Shown here: positions 1 to 7,595 of the stretch, piece after piece
Layout: each line of letters begins with the position of its first letter
How positions within the stretch are numbered: the first letter of the stretch is position 1
Origin: Marinagarivorans sp. UBA5868
GTDB lineage: Bacteria > Pseudomonadota > Gammaproteobacteria > Pseudomonadales > Cellvibrionaceae
Direction of reading: 5' to 3'
NCBI GenBank assembly: GCA_002432095.1
Contig: DJFQ01000036.1
Location: 3,715-14,346, forward strand
DNA length: 10,632 bases
Notes under the pieces: model-generated
Database searches by the model: none
What the model saw: the letters and a program-made list of their open reading frames with translations, nothing else
Told to the model about the DNA's origin: nothing
Position numbers and translations under genes: made by a program

Positions 1-2
1 CT

Positions 3-149
3 TGCTATCTGCTTGTTATCTGCGCAGTAGGTGCGGTTACTTCTATTGCCGTTTACATCCCGTACATCGGTTCTCCTCAGAAAATAAAAACTGCTAAAGT
101 GACGCGCGCTCTGCGGCTCCTCCGAGTCAACCAACTCAATAATAAATAG
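3..149 (+). CDS. C-terminal end of a membrane protein (partial, unidentified)
   Basis: This reading frame is open from the window's left edge to a TAG at 147-149, giving 48 residues. It starts with a hydrophobic stretch (CYLLVICAVGAVTSIAVYIP) that reads like the last transmembrane helix of a transporter or other inner-membrane protein. A basic, polar tail follows (KIKTAKVTRALRLLRVNQ...), the usual cytoplasmic end of such a protein. The stop lies seven bases before the ATG of the GH3 gene, a spacing typical of genes in one operon. A sugar permease would fit the context, but no family motif is visible in so short a piece. An open stretch of this length can occur by chance, so the call rests on hydrophobicity and tight spacing. 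The real start lies outside the window. Confidence 0.45.
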   Translation, partial: CYLLVICAVGAVTSIAVYIPYIGSPQKIKTAKVTRALRLLRVNQLNNK

Positions 150-156
150 GTTGCAT

Positions 157-2799
157 ATGAAAGCTTTTTGTCTGCTGTTCACGTCTTTATGGGTTTTGAT
201 TTCATGCGCGTCACATTCGCCACAAGAAAATGCTGCGGATCTGCCATTTCGCGATGCTTCTCTACCGCTTGATGCACGGGTAGATGACCTACTTTCGCGG
301 ATGACCGCGGAGGAAAAAATCGCGCAGCTGTTTAATGACGCTCCCGCCATAGATCGACTGGGAATTCCCCCGTATAACTGGTGGAATGAAGCTTTGCACG
401 GCGTAGCGCGCGCGGGAAAAGCCACTGTTTTTCCCCAGGCCATCGGCATGGCGGCAACGTTCGATGAAGAATTGATGCTGCGCATTGCCACCGCCATCTC
501 CGACGAGGCCCGAGCGAAACATCACCATTTTATTAACAATGATGTGCATACCATTTATGGAGGCCTGACATTTTGGTCGCCGAATATCAATATTTTTCGC
601 GATCCTCGATGGGGCAGAGGGCAGGAGACTTACGGCGAAGATCCCTATCTCACCGGGCGCATGGCGGTAAATTTTGTGCGCGGCTTGCAAGGAGACGACA
701 AAAATTACCTGAAGACCGTGGCAACCATCAAACATTACGCTGTGCACAGTGGACCGGAAAAAACCCGTCACAGCGACGATTATCACCCTACACGAAAAGA
801 TTTATACGAAACTTATTTGCCCGCATTTCGCACGGCGATAAAAGAAGCCTCCGCCGAATCCGTGATGTGCGCCTATAACCGTGTGGATGGTCAGCCAGCC
901 TGCGGAAGTGATCACCTGTTAAAGGATATTCTGCGTGGAGAAATGGGATTCGATGGTTATGTGGTTTCCGACTGTGGTGCCGTTTCCGATTTCTACGATC
1001 GCAATGCTCATGCCGTCGTGCTTGCACCGGCTGAAGCAGCAGCTTGGGCGCTGAAATCCGGCACCGACCTTGAATGCGGTGATAGTCACCTGAATACCTA
1101 CGTCAACCTGCATACAGCACTACGGGAAGGCTTGGTTGCCATGGACGATATTGATCAGGCGGTGAGGCGTTTACTGCGTGCCCGTTTTAGGCTGGGCATG
1201 TTCGATGATCCCGCCGCTGTGCCTTTCAGCGATATTCCGATGTCTGTGGTCGCGTCGCCGCAGCACATTGCGATCTCTCAGGAGGCTGCGGAAAAGTCTC
1301 TGGTGTTATTAAAAAATGATGGCGTGCTACCACTGCGTGACGGCACCAAGGTTGCTGTTATCGGACCTAACGCAACCAACTTTGAAGTCCTCGTCGGCAA
1401 TTACTACGGTTATCCATCTCAACCGGTATTGCCCCTTGAAGGAATTATCGAGAGGGCCGGCAGGAACAACGTTTTTTACGCTCCCGGCTCACCTATGGCG
1501 GAGAATACATATCGGCATCAAAAAATAATGTCGCCGATCTATTTTTTCCACCGCGATCAAAACAACGCACTCCAGGCGGGCCTGCAAGCGCGCTATTTTC
1601 TTGGGAACATCCCGCCCCAACAATTGCGTGAGCAGGACATGACTATGCAGCCGGACTTGCAAAGGGTGGATACCAACATCGATTTTTATTGGGATCTATC
1701 ACCGGTTAACCAAAAACTCGAAGAACCCTTTGCCGCAGTTTGGCAGGGTGTGCTCAAACCTACGGAATCTGGCCGCTATAGTTTTGGCGGCAATGTAATG
1801 GTCAAAATCGATGGCCAGTGGGTAGAAAAGCCGGTCACGCTCAAAGCCGGCCAAAGCTATGCATTTGAGGCGCGCTACACAGCCAATAAATGGTGGCCGT
1901 TTAATAATTCGCTCGGAGCTTATGCTCGGCTCACGTGGGCCAACGTCGAAGCACCGCTGGAAGCGGATGCCCTCGCGGCTGCACGCAAAGCGGATGTGAT
2001 CATCTTTGTGGGCGGGATTGATGCAACGCTGGAAGGAGAGGAGATGCCAGTGGAGCTCGATGGTTTTATCGGCGGCGACCGTACGCACATCAAATTGCCT
2101 GCGGTACAAACGGAATTGCTTAAAAAACTAAAAACCCTCGGTAAACCCATCGTCATGGTGAATTTTAGCGGCTCAGCCGTGGCGCTGAACTGGGAAAGCG
2201 AAAACCTTAATGCCATCCTTCAAGCGTTTTATCCTGGAGAAAAAACAGGAACAGCACTCGCACGGGTGCTGTGGGGCGATGTGAGCCCCTCGGGACGCCT
2301 GCCGGTCACTTTCTATCGTGGTGTGGATGATCTGCCGGAATTTACTGACTACAGCATGACCGGGCGGACTTACCGATACTATCAAGGTAAACCGCTATAT
2401 CCTTTCGGGCACGGCCTCAGTTACACCCAATTTGACTATGCACCCTTGGAGGTTAAATCAACGTCGGGAACAGACAGCGCTGAGCTCGAAATTTCCTCCA
2501 TCGTTTCAAACACTGGAGACAGAGCGGGCGAGGAGGTGGCACAGCTATATCTGACCTTGCTGGATGCTCCTGTCGCCACGCCCATTCGACAGCTGTCGTC
2601 ATTTCGTAGGATCGCTCTACAACCAGGGCAAAGCGATACCCTAAATTTTCGACTCGCTGCCGAGCAATTGCACTTTGTGGACGACAAAGGCGTATCGCAG
2701 CGCTACAGAGGTAGGGCGAAAATAAGCGTGGGTTCCGGTCAACCCGGTTACACCAGTAAGAGCAACATACAAAGTCGGATAATCAATATCAATTTCTGA
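157..2799 (+). CDS. GH3 beta-glycosidase lipoprotein with PA14 insertion (beta-xylosidase/beta-glucosidase type)
   Basis: An 880-residue exo-acting glycoside hydrolase of family 3, expected to release single sugars from the non-reducing end of oligosaccharides. The start is taken at ATG 157, six bases after AGG (148-150), rather than the TTG at 151. The N-terminus is a lipoprotein signal with lipobox L-I-S-C17; no Asp follows the Cys, which suits outer-membrane sorting. The GH3 N-terminal domain carries NEALHGV, the FRDPRWGRGQETYGEDPYL block, KH at 192-193 and the presumed nucleophile D272 in VVSDCGAV. A PA14 domain (about 475-597) is inserted in the C-terminal GH3 domain, which resumes with VGGIDATLEGEE (E626, E628, E629 are acid/base candidates) and ends at PFGHGLSYTQF. 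A fibronectin III-like domain occupies about 770-872. The motifs resemble bacterial and plant beta-xylosidases more than classical cellobiases, but substrate specificity cannot be fixed from sequence. It probably shares a transcript with the membrane protein upstream. Confidence 0.93.
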   Translation: MKAFCLLFTSLWVLISCASHSPQENAADLPFRDASLPLDARVDDLLSRMTAEEKIAQLFNDAPAIDRLGIPPYNWWNEALHGVARAGKATVFPQAIGMAATFDEELMLRIATAISDEARAKHHHFINNDVHTIYGGLTFWSPNINIFRDPRWGRGQETYGEDPYLTGRMAVNFVRGLQGDDKNYLKTVATIKHYAVHSGPEKTRHSDDYHPTRKDLYETYLPAFRTAIKEASAESVMCAYNRVDGQPACGSDHLLKDILRGEMGFDGYVVSDCGAVSDFYDRNAHAVVLAPAEAAAWALKSGTDLECGDSHLNTYVNLHTALREGLVAMDDIDQAVRRLLRARFRLGMFDDPAAVPFSDIPMSVVASPQHIAISQEAAEKSLVLLKNDGVLPLRDGTKVAVIGPNATNFEVLVGNYYGYPSQPVLPLEGIIERAGRNNVFYAPGSPMAENTYRHQKIMSPIYFFHRDQNNALQAGLQARYFLGNIPPQQLREQDMTMQPDLQRVDTNIDFYWDLSPVNQKLEEPFAAVWQGVLKPTESGRYSFGGNVMVKIDGQWVEKPVTLKAGQSYAFEARYTANKWWPFNNSLGAYARLTWANVEAPLEADALAAARKADVIIFVGGIDATLEGEEMPVELDGFIGGDRTHIKLPAVQTELLKKLKTLGKPIVMVNFSGSAVALNWESENLNAILQAFYPGEKTGTALARVLWGDVSPSGRLPVTFYRGVDDLPEFTDYSMTGRTYRYYQGKPLYPFGHGLSYTQFDYAPLEVKSTSGTDSAELEISSIVSNTGDRAGEEVAQLYLTLLDAPVATPIRQLSSFRRIALQPGQSDTLNFRLAAEQLHFVDDKGVSQRYRGRAKISVGSGQPGYTSKSNIQSRIININF

Positions 2800-2813
2800 T
2801 AGAAGATTCACAC

Positions 2814-2882
2814 TCGGGAGTTAAGTAACAACCCGTAACACTGCGTTCCGCACTAATGTTTTTTTGTTACTTTAATTCCCGA
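2814..2882. repeat. Long imperfect inverted repeat after the GH3 gene
   Basis: The left arm (2814-2831, TCGGGAGTTAAGTAACAA) pairs with the right arm (2864-2882, TTGTTACTTTAATTCCCGA) over 18 base pairs, with one bulged T and one G-U pair. The 32-base loop holds its own small TGCG-TTC-CGCA hairpin and a run of seven T (2859-2865). GTAACA occurs at 2825-2830 and again at 2835-2840, ten bases apart, and its complement TGTTAC at 2865-2870. The repeat begins 14 bases after the GH3 stop, so it could be a transcript-stabilising or terminating stem-loop. The T-run is inside the structure rather than after it, so it is not a standard rho-independent terminator. The repeated half-sites could instead bind a repressor. 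Confidence 0.6.
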
Positions 2883-2920
2883 ATTGAGTTTAATTAGCTC
2901 CAAAATCTGCGCGGTAAACT

Positions 2921-2950
2921 TTGATCTTATGTACCGAATAACCGTATAAA
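2921..2950 (+). promoter_or_regulatory. Possible sigma-70 promoter
   Basis: TTGATC (2921-2926) and TATAAA (2945-2950) are separated by 18 bases; they match the consensus -35 and -10 boxes at four and five of six positions. Transcription would start near 2957, about 20 bases before the small ORF and some 440 bases before the receptor gene. AT-rich DNA yields such matches by chance, so this is tentative. Confidence 0.35.
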
Positions 2951-2976
2951 TTCTTTTGGCGCAGAAGGCTATGTTT

Positions 2977-3096
2977 ATGCGTAAATATTATTTTGGTCAC
3001 TTTGTAGACAGGTTTTTAGGCGCGTTTTTATGTTTTTTATGCTTTTTTTGTCATTTTTATGATCAAAAATTAACCCAATATACCGATTATCAATAA
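2977..3096 (+). CDS. Possible small hydrophobic peptide (39 aa)
   Basis: ATG 2977 to TAA 3094-3096 encodes 39 residues. AAGG at 2965-2968 stands eight bases before this ATG (an earlier in-frame ATG at 2971 is too close to it), and a promoter-like pair ends about 27 bases upstream. The peptide has a basic start (MRKYYFGHF), a central hydrophobic segment (FLGAFLCFLCFFCHFY, about residues 13-28) with three Cys, and a polar tail (DQKLTQYTDYQ). That is the layout of a single-span small membrane protein. Eight of the residues are Phe, and the segment coincides with T-rich DNA, so the hydrophobicity could simply reflect base composition. No family is recognised. It could be a real small protein, a leader peptide or noise. 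Confidence 0.27.
   Translation: MRKYYFGHFVDRFLGAFLCFLCFFCHFYDQKLTQYTDYQ
3013..3058. promoter_or_regulatory. Helically phased T-tracts (probable curved DNA)
   Basis: Five runs of five to seven T (3013-3017, 3025-3029, 3033-3038, 3043-3049, 3054-3058) have centres roughly 8.5 to 12 bases apart, close to one helical turn. Phased A/T tracts are known to bend DNA and often lie upstream of promoters or bind nucleoid proteins. The tracts overlap the possible small ORF, where they read as Phe codons, so either explanation may hold. Confidence 0.4.
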
Positions 3097-3115
3097 TTCC
3101 CTTAAAAAAGGTGTG

Positions 3116-3130
3116 TTAGGCATTGCCTAA
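3116..3130. promoter_or_regulatory. 15-bp palindrome, candidate operator
   Basis: TTAGGC-ATT-GCCTAA is a perfect six-base inverted repeat around a three-base centre, about 270 bases before the receptor start. Its size and symmetry suit a dimeric repressor site. As RNA it would form only a short hairpin with no T-run after it, so it is not a terminator. The cognate regulator is not in the window. Confidence 0.4.
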
Positions 3131-3398
3131 ACGAAAAGTTGCACGTAGAGTTCCGAAAAAATTATTACGGCTCGTTTTTGCTGTTTATCCAATGCAGATT
3201 AAGCGAGCAACAGATTTTTGATTTTTTTTAGCAAAGCAATAAAAACAATAAAGTGTTTTGGGCGAGGAATCAGAGCGTTTTCTGCCATTGCAGTAGACGT
3301 TTTGTATGGTTGAGCTCGTAAATCAACTACCCTTAGGGTGGGCGAAAGCTCGAGCGTAATTCACTAAGTAGAACCATATCTCCTGGGGAATCTCATCT

Positions 3399-6300
3399 AT
3401 GTTCAATAAAAATAAACTCTCTGCTGCTATTGTGGCCCTCGTTGCGAGCGGCTCCAATTATGCAATGGCTCAAGAAAATCCGATTGTTGAAGAAGTGATT
3501 GTGACCGGTATCCGGGCATCGGTGCAGGCTGCAATGGATGTTAAGCGGGATTCCGCGGGTGTTGTTGACGCTATTTCAGCCGAGGATATGGGTAAATTCC
3601 CGGACACAAACCTCGCTGAATCTCTCCAGCGCATAACTGGTGTTGCAATTGATCGTACCAATGGCGAAGGCTCTCAAATTACCGTCCGGGGTTTTGGGCC
3701 AAATTTCAACATGGTGACTTTAAACGGCCGCACTATGCCCGGTGGCAGCACCTACGGTGGTAGCTCAGGCGCAGATGCGGCCACCCGCGGTGGAAACAGT
3801 CGTGCTTTTGACTTCGCGAATCTTGCTTCAGAAGCAGTGTCGGGCGTTCAGGTTTACAAAACGGGCAAAGCCAATTTGGCGAGCGGCGGGATTGGCGCGA
3901 CAGTCAATATCGCCACCACGCGTCCATTAGATAATCCGGGTTTAAATGTTTCAGTTGCTGGTAAAGCGGTTCACGACACCACCGTTCGCGAAGGAGATGA
4001 TATTACACCCGAGGTATCCGGCCTCTTCAGTTGGACTGACGATAACGAAATGTTCGGCGTGGCGTTGACTGCTAGCTATCAAGAACGCGATTCGGGGTAT
4101 ACCGGTGCGACCGTCAACGACTGGCAGGTTGGTACTTGGGGTGAGGTGAATGATGAAGGTGACGATGTAGATATCTATAACCAAGGTAATTACGACGCCC
4201 CAATATTCGTTAACGCGCCTGAAGTCGGTCAATTATACGCGCGTCCGAATGACATTCGTTACGCGTTTTCCGACAGTAGTCGCGAGCGCACCAACACCCA
4301 ATTGACATTGCAGTTTGCGCCACAAGATAGCGTCACCGCCACATTAGACTTTGTTTACGCGCAAAACGCGATCGAAGAGTTCCGTGGTGAGGTTACTAAC
4401 TGGGTACAAAACGGGAGCCTTTTAACAGCTGTTGTGTTCGATGATTCCCAAGTAGCCATACCTACGCTTATTTCAGAAGACTATAGTGGTGCTGATGGCA
4501 ATGGCACTAGAGACATTGGTTTTTCCCAACAATATCGCTCTCAAGAAAATACCCTTGAGTCGATAGGCTTTAATTTGGGCTGGGATGTAAATGACCAACT
4601 TTCCCTGACGCTTGACGTGCATGACTCCAGCATGGAAAGCCTGCCTACCGGGCCGAACCGCGCCGGTGAGGTCGACGTGGGTCTGGGTGCACAAGTGAAA
4701 CAAGGCAAAACCTTATACTACGGCGGTGATTTGCCAACTTGGTCATATGATATTTACGAAACGGATGGTGCCGGCAACATTAGCGTAATCGCCACCGATG
4801 CCATTGATGATTGTGCTTTTGCTCAGGCCAATCCAGATAAAGAACTGGTCACGGATTGTGATGGTCCTGGTCTTGTGGGACTGGATGCTGCGGATATCAG
4901 CTCCTCCGTAATTCGAACTTTCTCAGCAGAGCAGATCACTGATGTTACACAGCTTCAGATTGGCGGTAGCTGGCAGTTTGACGATGGCAGATTCGATTTC
5001 GGTCTTGATCGGTCGGAGCTGGAAACAACAACGACTTCCTATAACACCAATAACAACCAAGTGCTTGGTGGATGGGGCGCCAGCAACCCCGGCGAGTTCG
5101 CGGGGGCAGGCCTATTCGAGTTCTTCGATGTTACCGGTGAATTTGATGACTTTTCTACTGGTTCGTCCCCTGCCATGGGCTTCCGAGGTGATGCGCGCGC
5201 CATTACTCAGTTCCTGATTGACTCTGGGCTTTACCCTGAGGTAAGCAGTATAGGTGAAGAGCCAGATGAAATTTTCTTTGGTCCATCTATAGGTATTGGT
5301 CAAGTTCCAGGCCGCAATACTGTAAGCAGCAGTACCATCGCGGAAGACACTACAGCGATTTTTGCTCAAGTCAGTTTGGAAGGTGAAATTGGTGGTAAGA
5401 CCTTTGGTATCCTAACCGGTTTGCGCTACGAAATGACTGATATGACGTCCACATCTTCTACGCCGCCGACTGAATACCTCCGATGGGAGTCAGACAATGA
5501 CTTCCAGGCGGTGCCATTTGCCGGTGCTGCAGCGACAGTAGCGGAAAATGACTATGACGCATTCTTGCCGAGCTTGGATTTTCACCTGAACTTCTCTGAG
5601 GATCTGATCGGGCGAGCATCCTATAGCAAGACGATCGCGCGCCCCAACCTGGGAAGTTTGAATGCGGCGGTTAGTGGTTTTGCGCTGGGTGGGTCCACTC
5701 TGAATTCCAACATCCCAACGGCCGATGGTTCCAACCCTTATCTGATACCAATGGAATCCTCTAACTATGATTTGTCACTGGAATGGTATTTTGACGAAAC
5801 CAGTTATGCATCCATAGGATTCTGGGAAAAGCGCGTTATCAATTTCGAGGGTACTTCGCAGGAAAACCTCGGTTTTGGAATCTTGGACCAAACTGCTGGC
5901 CCACGTGCTCGCGCTGCGGTGGAAGCACTGGAAGCCAATTCTTTCGCTACAGATGATGCCTGGATTTTTGCGGCCATGTCTGTTTTGGACCCAGAAAGTA
6001 CTGCGTACGCCGAATATGGCGGCAATGTCGCAAACTTGACCGCTCAAGCCGTGGCGGAAATCAACGACTCACCAGAGTACGAGGACGTATTCCCGCAGGC
6101 AGGCGATCCTGAAATGCAGTTCCGGATGAGCATTCCCGTAAACAATGAAGAAGCTAAGATTCATGGGCTTGAACTGGCCGTGCAGCATTTCTTTGGTGAA
6201 ACTGGGTTTGGTGTGATGGCGAACTACACGCTCGTAAGAGGAGATGTCAAATTTGACAACAACATGCCTCCCGGGGAAACTCAGTTTGCGTTGGTGGGCT

Positions 6301-6611
6301 TGAGCGACACGGCCAACTTGGTACTGATGTATGAAAAGTATGGCGTACAAGCTCGACTGGCGTATAACTGGCGGGATGAGTTCTTGTCTAGGACTAACGT
6401 AGGCGCCTACAACAATCCGGGCTACATCGAAGCGCATTCACAAATTGACATGAATGTGTCTTATGACGTAACCGAACAAGTATCTGTGTTTTTCGAGGGT
6501 ATCAACGTGACCGGAGAAGATCGTAGAGAATTTGCTCGAAACAAAGCAATGTTGTGGGGCTTAGAAGATCTTGGTGCTCGTTTCCAGGTGGGTGCCCGTT
6601 ATACTTTCTAA
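3399..6611 (+). CDS. TonB-dependent outer-membrane receptor (Xanthomonas/Caulobacter type)
   Basis: A 1070-residue outer-membrane transporter that would import its ligand using energy passed on by TonB-ExbB-ExbD. GGGGA at 3385-3389 precedes the ATG by nine bases. Residues 1-24 form a signal peptide ending AMA before Q25. The EEVIVTG block (31-37) is the TonB-box/plug entry typical of glycan receptors. The plug (about 45-180) contains GKFPDTNLAESLQRITGV, RGFGPNFNMVTLNGR and GGIGATVNIATTRPLDNPG. The remainder is a large beta-barrel ending in the canonical C-terminal Phe (GARYTF). The length is at the upper end for this class, implying long external loops. The only two cysteines seen, C472 and C487, flank an acidic segment and may form a disulfide. 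The GH3 enzyme upstream suggests an oligosaccharide ligand; siderophore or peptide ligands cannot be excluded. A strong terminator follows. Confidence 0.95.
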   Translation: MFNKNKLSAAIVALVASGSNYAMAQENPIVEEVIVTGIRASVQAAMDVKRDSAGVVDAISAEDMGKFPDTNLAESLQRITGVAIDRTNGEGSQITVRGFGPNFNMVTLNGRTMPGGSTYGGSSGADAATRGGNSRAFDFANLASEAVSGVQVYKTGKANLASGGIGATVNIATTRPLDNPGLNVSVAGKAVHDTTVREGDDITPEVSGLFSWTDDNEMFGVALTASYQERDSGYTGATVNDWQVGTWGEVNDEGDDVDIYNQGNYDAPIFVNAPEVGQLYARPNDIRYAFSDSSRERTNTQLTLQFAPQDSVTATLDFVYAQNAIEEFRGEVTNWVQNGSLLTAVVFDDSQVAIPTLISEDYSGADGNGTRDIGFSQQYRSQENTLESIGFNLGWDVNDQLSLTLDVHDSSMESLPTGPNRAGEVDVGLGAQVKQGKTLYYGGDLPTWSYDIYETDGAGNISVIATDAIDDCAFAQANPDKELVTDCDGPGLVGLDAADISSSVIRTFSAEQITDVTQLQIGGSWQFDDGRFDFGLDRSELETTTTSYNTNNNQVLGGWGASNPGEFAGAGLFEFFDVTGEFDDFSTGSSPAMGFRGDARAITQFLIDSGLYPEVSSIGEEPDEIFFGPSIGIGQVPGRNTVSSSTIAEDTTAIFAQVSLEGEIGGKTFGILTGLRYEMTDMTSTSSTPPTEYLRWESDNDFQAVPFAGAAATVAENDYDAFLPSLDFHLNFSEDLIGRASYSKTIARPNLGSLNAAVSGFALGGSTLNSNIPTADGSNPYLIPMESSNYDLSLEWYFDETSYASIGFWEKRVINFEGTSQENLGFGILDQTAGPRARAAVEALEANSFATDDAWIFAAMSVLDPESTAYAEYGGNVANLTAQAVAEINDSPEYEDVFPQAGDPEMQFRMSIPVNNEEAKIHGLELAVQHFFGETGFGVMANYTLVRGDVKFDNNMPPGETQFALVGLSDTANLVLMYEKYGVQARLAYNWRDEFLSRTNVGAYNNPGYIEAHSQIDMNVSYDVTEQVSVFFEGINVTGEDRREFARNKAMLWGLEDLGARFQVGARYTF

Positions 6612-6634
6612 GACACAGGTCTACTAGTAAAACC

Positions 6635-6667
6635 GAAAGGGCCACTTATAAGTGGCTCTTTTTGTTT
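6635..6667 (+). terminator. Rho-independent terminator after the receptor gene
   Basis: The 16-base palindrome GCCACTTATAAGTGGC (6641-6656) extends outward through AAAGG/CTCTTT pairs to a stem of about eleven base pairs, followed by TCTTTTTGTTT. This is a classic terminator 24 bases after the receptor stop. It should separate most receptor transcription from the genes downstream. Confidence 0.9.
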
Positions 6668-6681
6668 GCAGGCTAGTAGAG

Positions 6682-6711
6682 TTGCTTTTTAAACAACAGC
6701 ATGCGTTAAAT
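6682..6711 (+). promoter_or_regulatory. Weak candidate promoter for the SapC operon
   Basis: TTGCTT (6682-6687) and TTAAAT (6706-6711) are 18 bases apart, with three and four of six consensus matches. The main reason to propose a promoter here is position: it sits between a strong terminator and the next gene. A perfect 10-bp palindrome, AACAGCTGTT (6713-6722), lies just after it and could be an operator near the transcription start. Confidence 0.25.
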
Positions 6712-6741
6712 GAACAGCTGTTAGATTAATTGGAGTAGCGC

Positions 6742-7491
6742 ATGGCGCGCATTGAATTGCTGGACAATTTGTCCCATAAAGATCTTCGAATAAACCCTTC
6801 CTTCAGCGCGAAGCTTGGGGATAACATCGCGAGCACCATCACTTTCATAACAGAGTTTGCCGAAGTTCAAAAAGAATACCCGATACTGTTTCGAAAGGAT
6901 CCTGAGAACGACGTATACCAAGCAGTGGTTTTGTTCGGTATACAGAGGGATGAAAACCTATTTCTGAGTAATGGTTCGGGCGGTTATCAAAAATTTGCAG
7001 GCTGGAATGCAGCCTTTATACCAGCCGTGGTTAGGCGTGGGCCGTTTTCCATTGGATTGCGGAAGAAACAGGAGCAAAACTCCGAAGATGTTGAGCCTCT
7101 GGTTCATGTCGATATGGAGCACCCCAAAATATCGACCGAAGATGGTGTTAGGGTGTTTTTGGAGCAGGGTGGCAATTCTCAATATCTTCAACGCATGGTG
7201 GAAACATTGAATTTAATTCGCGACGGCATTCGTCTGAATGCCGCCATGTTTGATGCTTTCGCACGGCACGAATTGATAGAAGATGTCGATATTAATATCG
7301 AACTAAAAAACGAAGAAAAACACAGATTGTCTGGTTTCAAAACAATTAATGCCGACAGGTTAAATCAGTTGTCGGGTGAAGCCCTTGTGGAGCTTAGCCG
7401 CAGCGGATTTCTACAGGCCGCTTATTTTGTCGTCGCGTCTCTGTCCAATATTCAAAAGCTGATTGATATCAAAAACAGCCGACTAAATTAG
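6742..7491 (+). CDS. SapC family protein
   Basis: A 249-residue protein with the hallmarks of the SapC family (Pfam PF07277): YPILFRKD (46-53), a VVLFGIQRDENLFL segment, and GWNAAFIPAVVRRGPF (87-102). GGAG at 6732-6735, six bases before the ATG, supports the start. There is no signal peptide or membrane span, so it is predicted to be cytoplasmic. The name comes from a gene linked to S-layer protein secretion in Campylobacter. In proteobacteria with large TonB-dependent receptors the family commonly sits beside a receptor and a tryptophan halogenase, as here, and its biochemical function there is not established. The C-terminal half is largely helical and charged, with no recognisable catalytic motif. 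It heads the cluster of oxygenase and halogenase genes. Confidence 0.88.
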   Translation: MARIELLDNLSHKDLRINPSFSAKLGDNIASTITFITEFAEVQKEYPILFRKDPENDVYQAVVLFGIQRDENLFLSNGSGGYQKFAGWNAAFIPAVVRRGPFSIGLRKKQEQNSEDVEPLVHVDMEHPKISTEDGVRVFLEQGGNSQYLQRMVETLNLIRDGIRLNAAMFDAFARHELIEDVDINIELKNEEKHRLSGFKTINADRLNQLSGEALVELSRSGFLQAAYFVVASLSNIQKLIDIKNSRLN

Positions 7492-7595
7492 AATTAGGGT
7501 TTGGGGTGGATCTTGCCCCGATCTATATTTCGGTCGCTCTATATCGTCGTAATATGCTTGTAGTTCTTGTGGTGTATTGAGTTGTGGGCTGAGTA

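Larger units (their letters stand above)
2883..3398. other. AT-rich intergenic region and receptor leader
   Basis: About 500 bases without a large gene. It contains a possible promoter (2921-2950), a possible small ORF (2977-3096), phased T-tracts (3013-3058), a palindrome (3116-3130) and several weak inverted repeats: GCTCG/CGAGC (3170-3174 with 3204-3208), GTTGA/TCAAC (3309-3313 with 3323-3327), a tiny ACCC-TTA-GGGT hairpin (3329-3339) and GCTCGAGC (3348-3355). An imperfect direct repeat links 3312-3329 (GAGCTCGTAAATCAACTA) with 3352-3366 (GAGCGTAATTCACTA). The last part is less AT-rich and must hold the 5' leader of the receptor mRNA. No known riboswitch was recognised, and no convincing -35/-10 pair was found close to the receptor start. 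Confidence 0.6.

Noticed and set aside
151..156. TTG at 151 as start of the GH3 gene
   Set aside because: It abuts the AGG at 148-150 with no spacing, whereas ATG 157 has a six-base spacer and gives a cleaner lipoprotein signal.
289..786. Antisense open frame of 165 codons within the GH3 gene
   Set aside because: It lies opposite a strongly conserved GH3 domain, shows no recognisable motif and is a typical shadow frame. The same holds for the other antisense frames across the window.
3170..3355. Possible riboswitch or structured leader before the receptor gene
   Set aside because: Only short, unrelated inverted repeats (GCTCG/CGAGC, GTTGA/TCAAC, ACCC/GGGT) are present; no known riboswitch core or terminator/antiterminator pair was found.
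7503..7519. GGGG...CCCC hairpin after SapC as a terminator
   Set aside because: The stem is only four base pairs and no T-run follows, so it is unlikely to stop transcription into the FIH-like gene.
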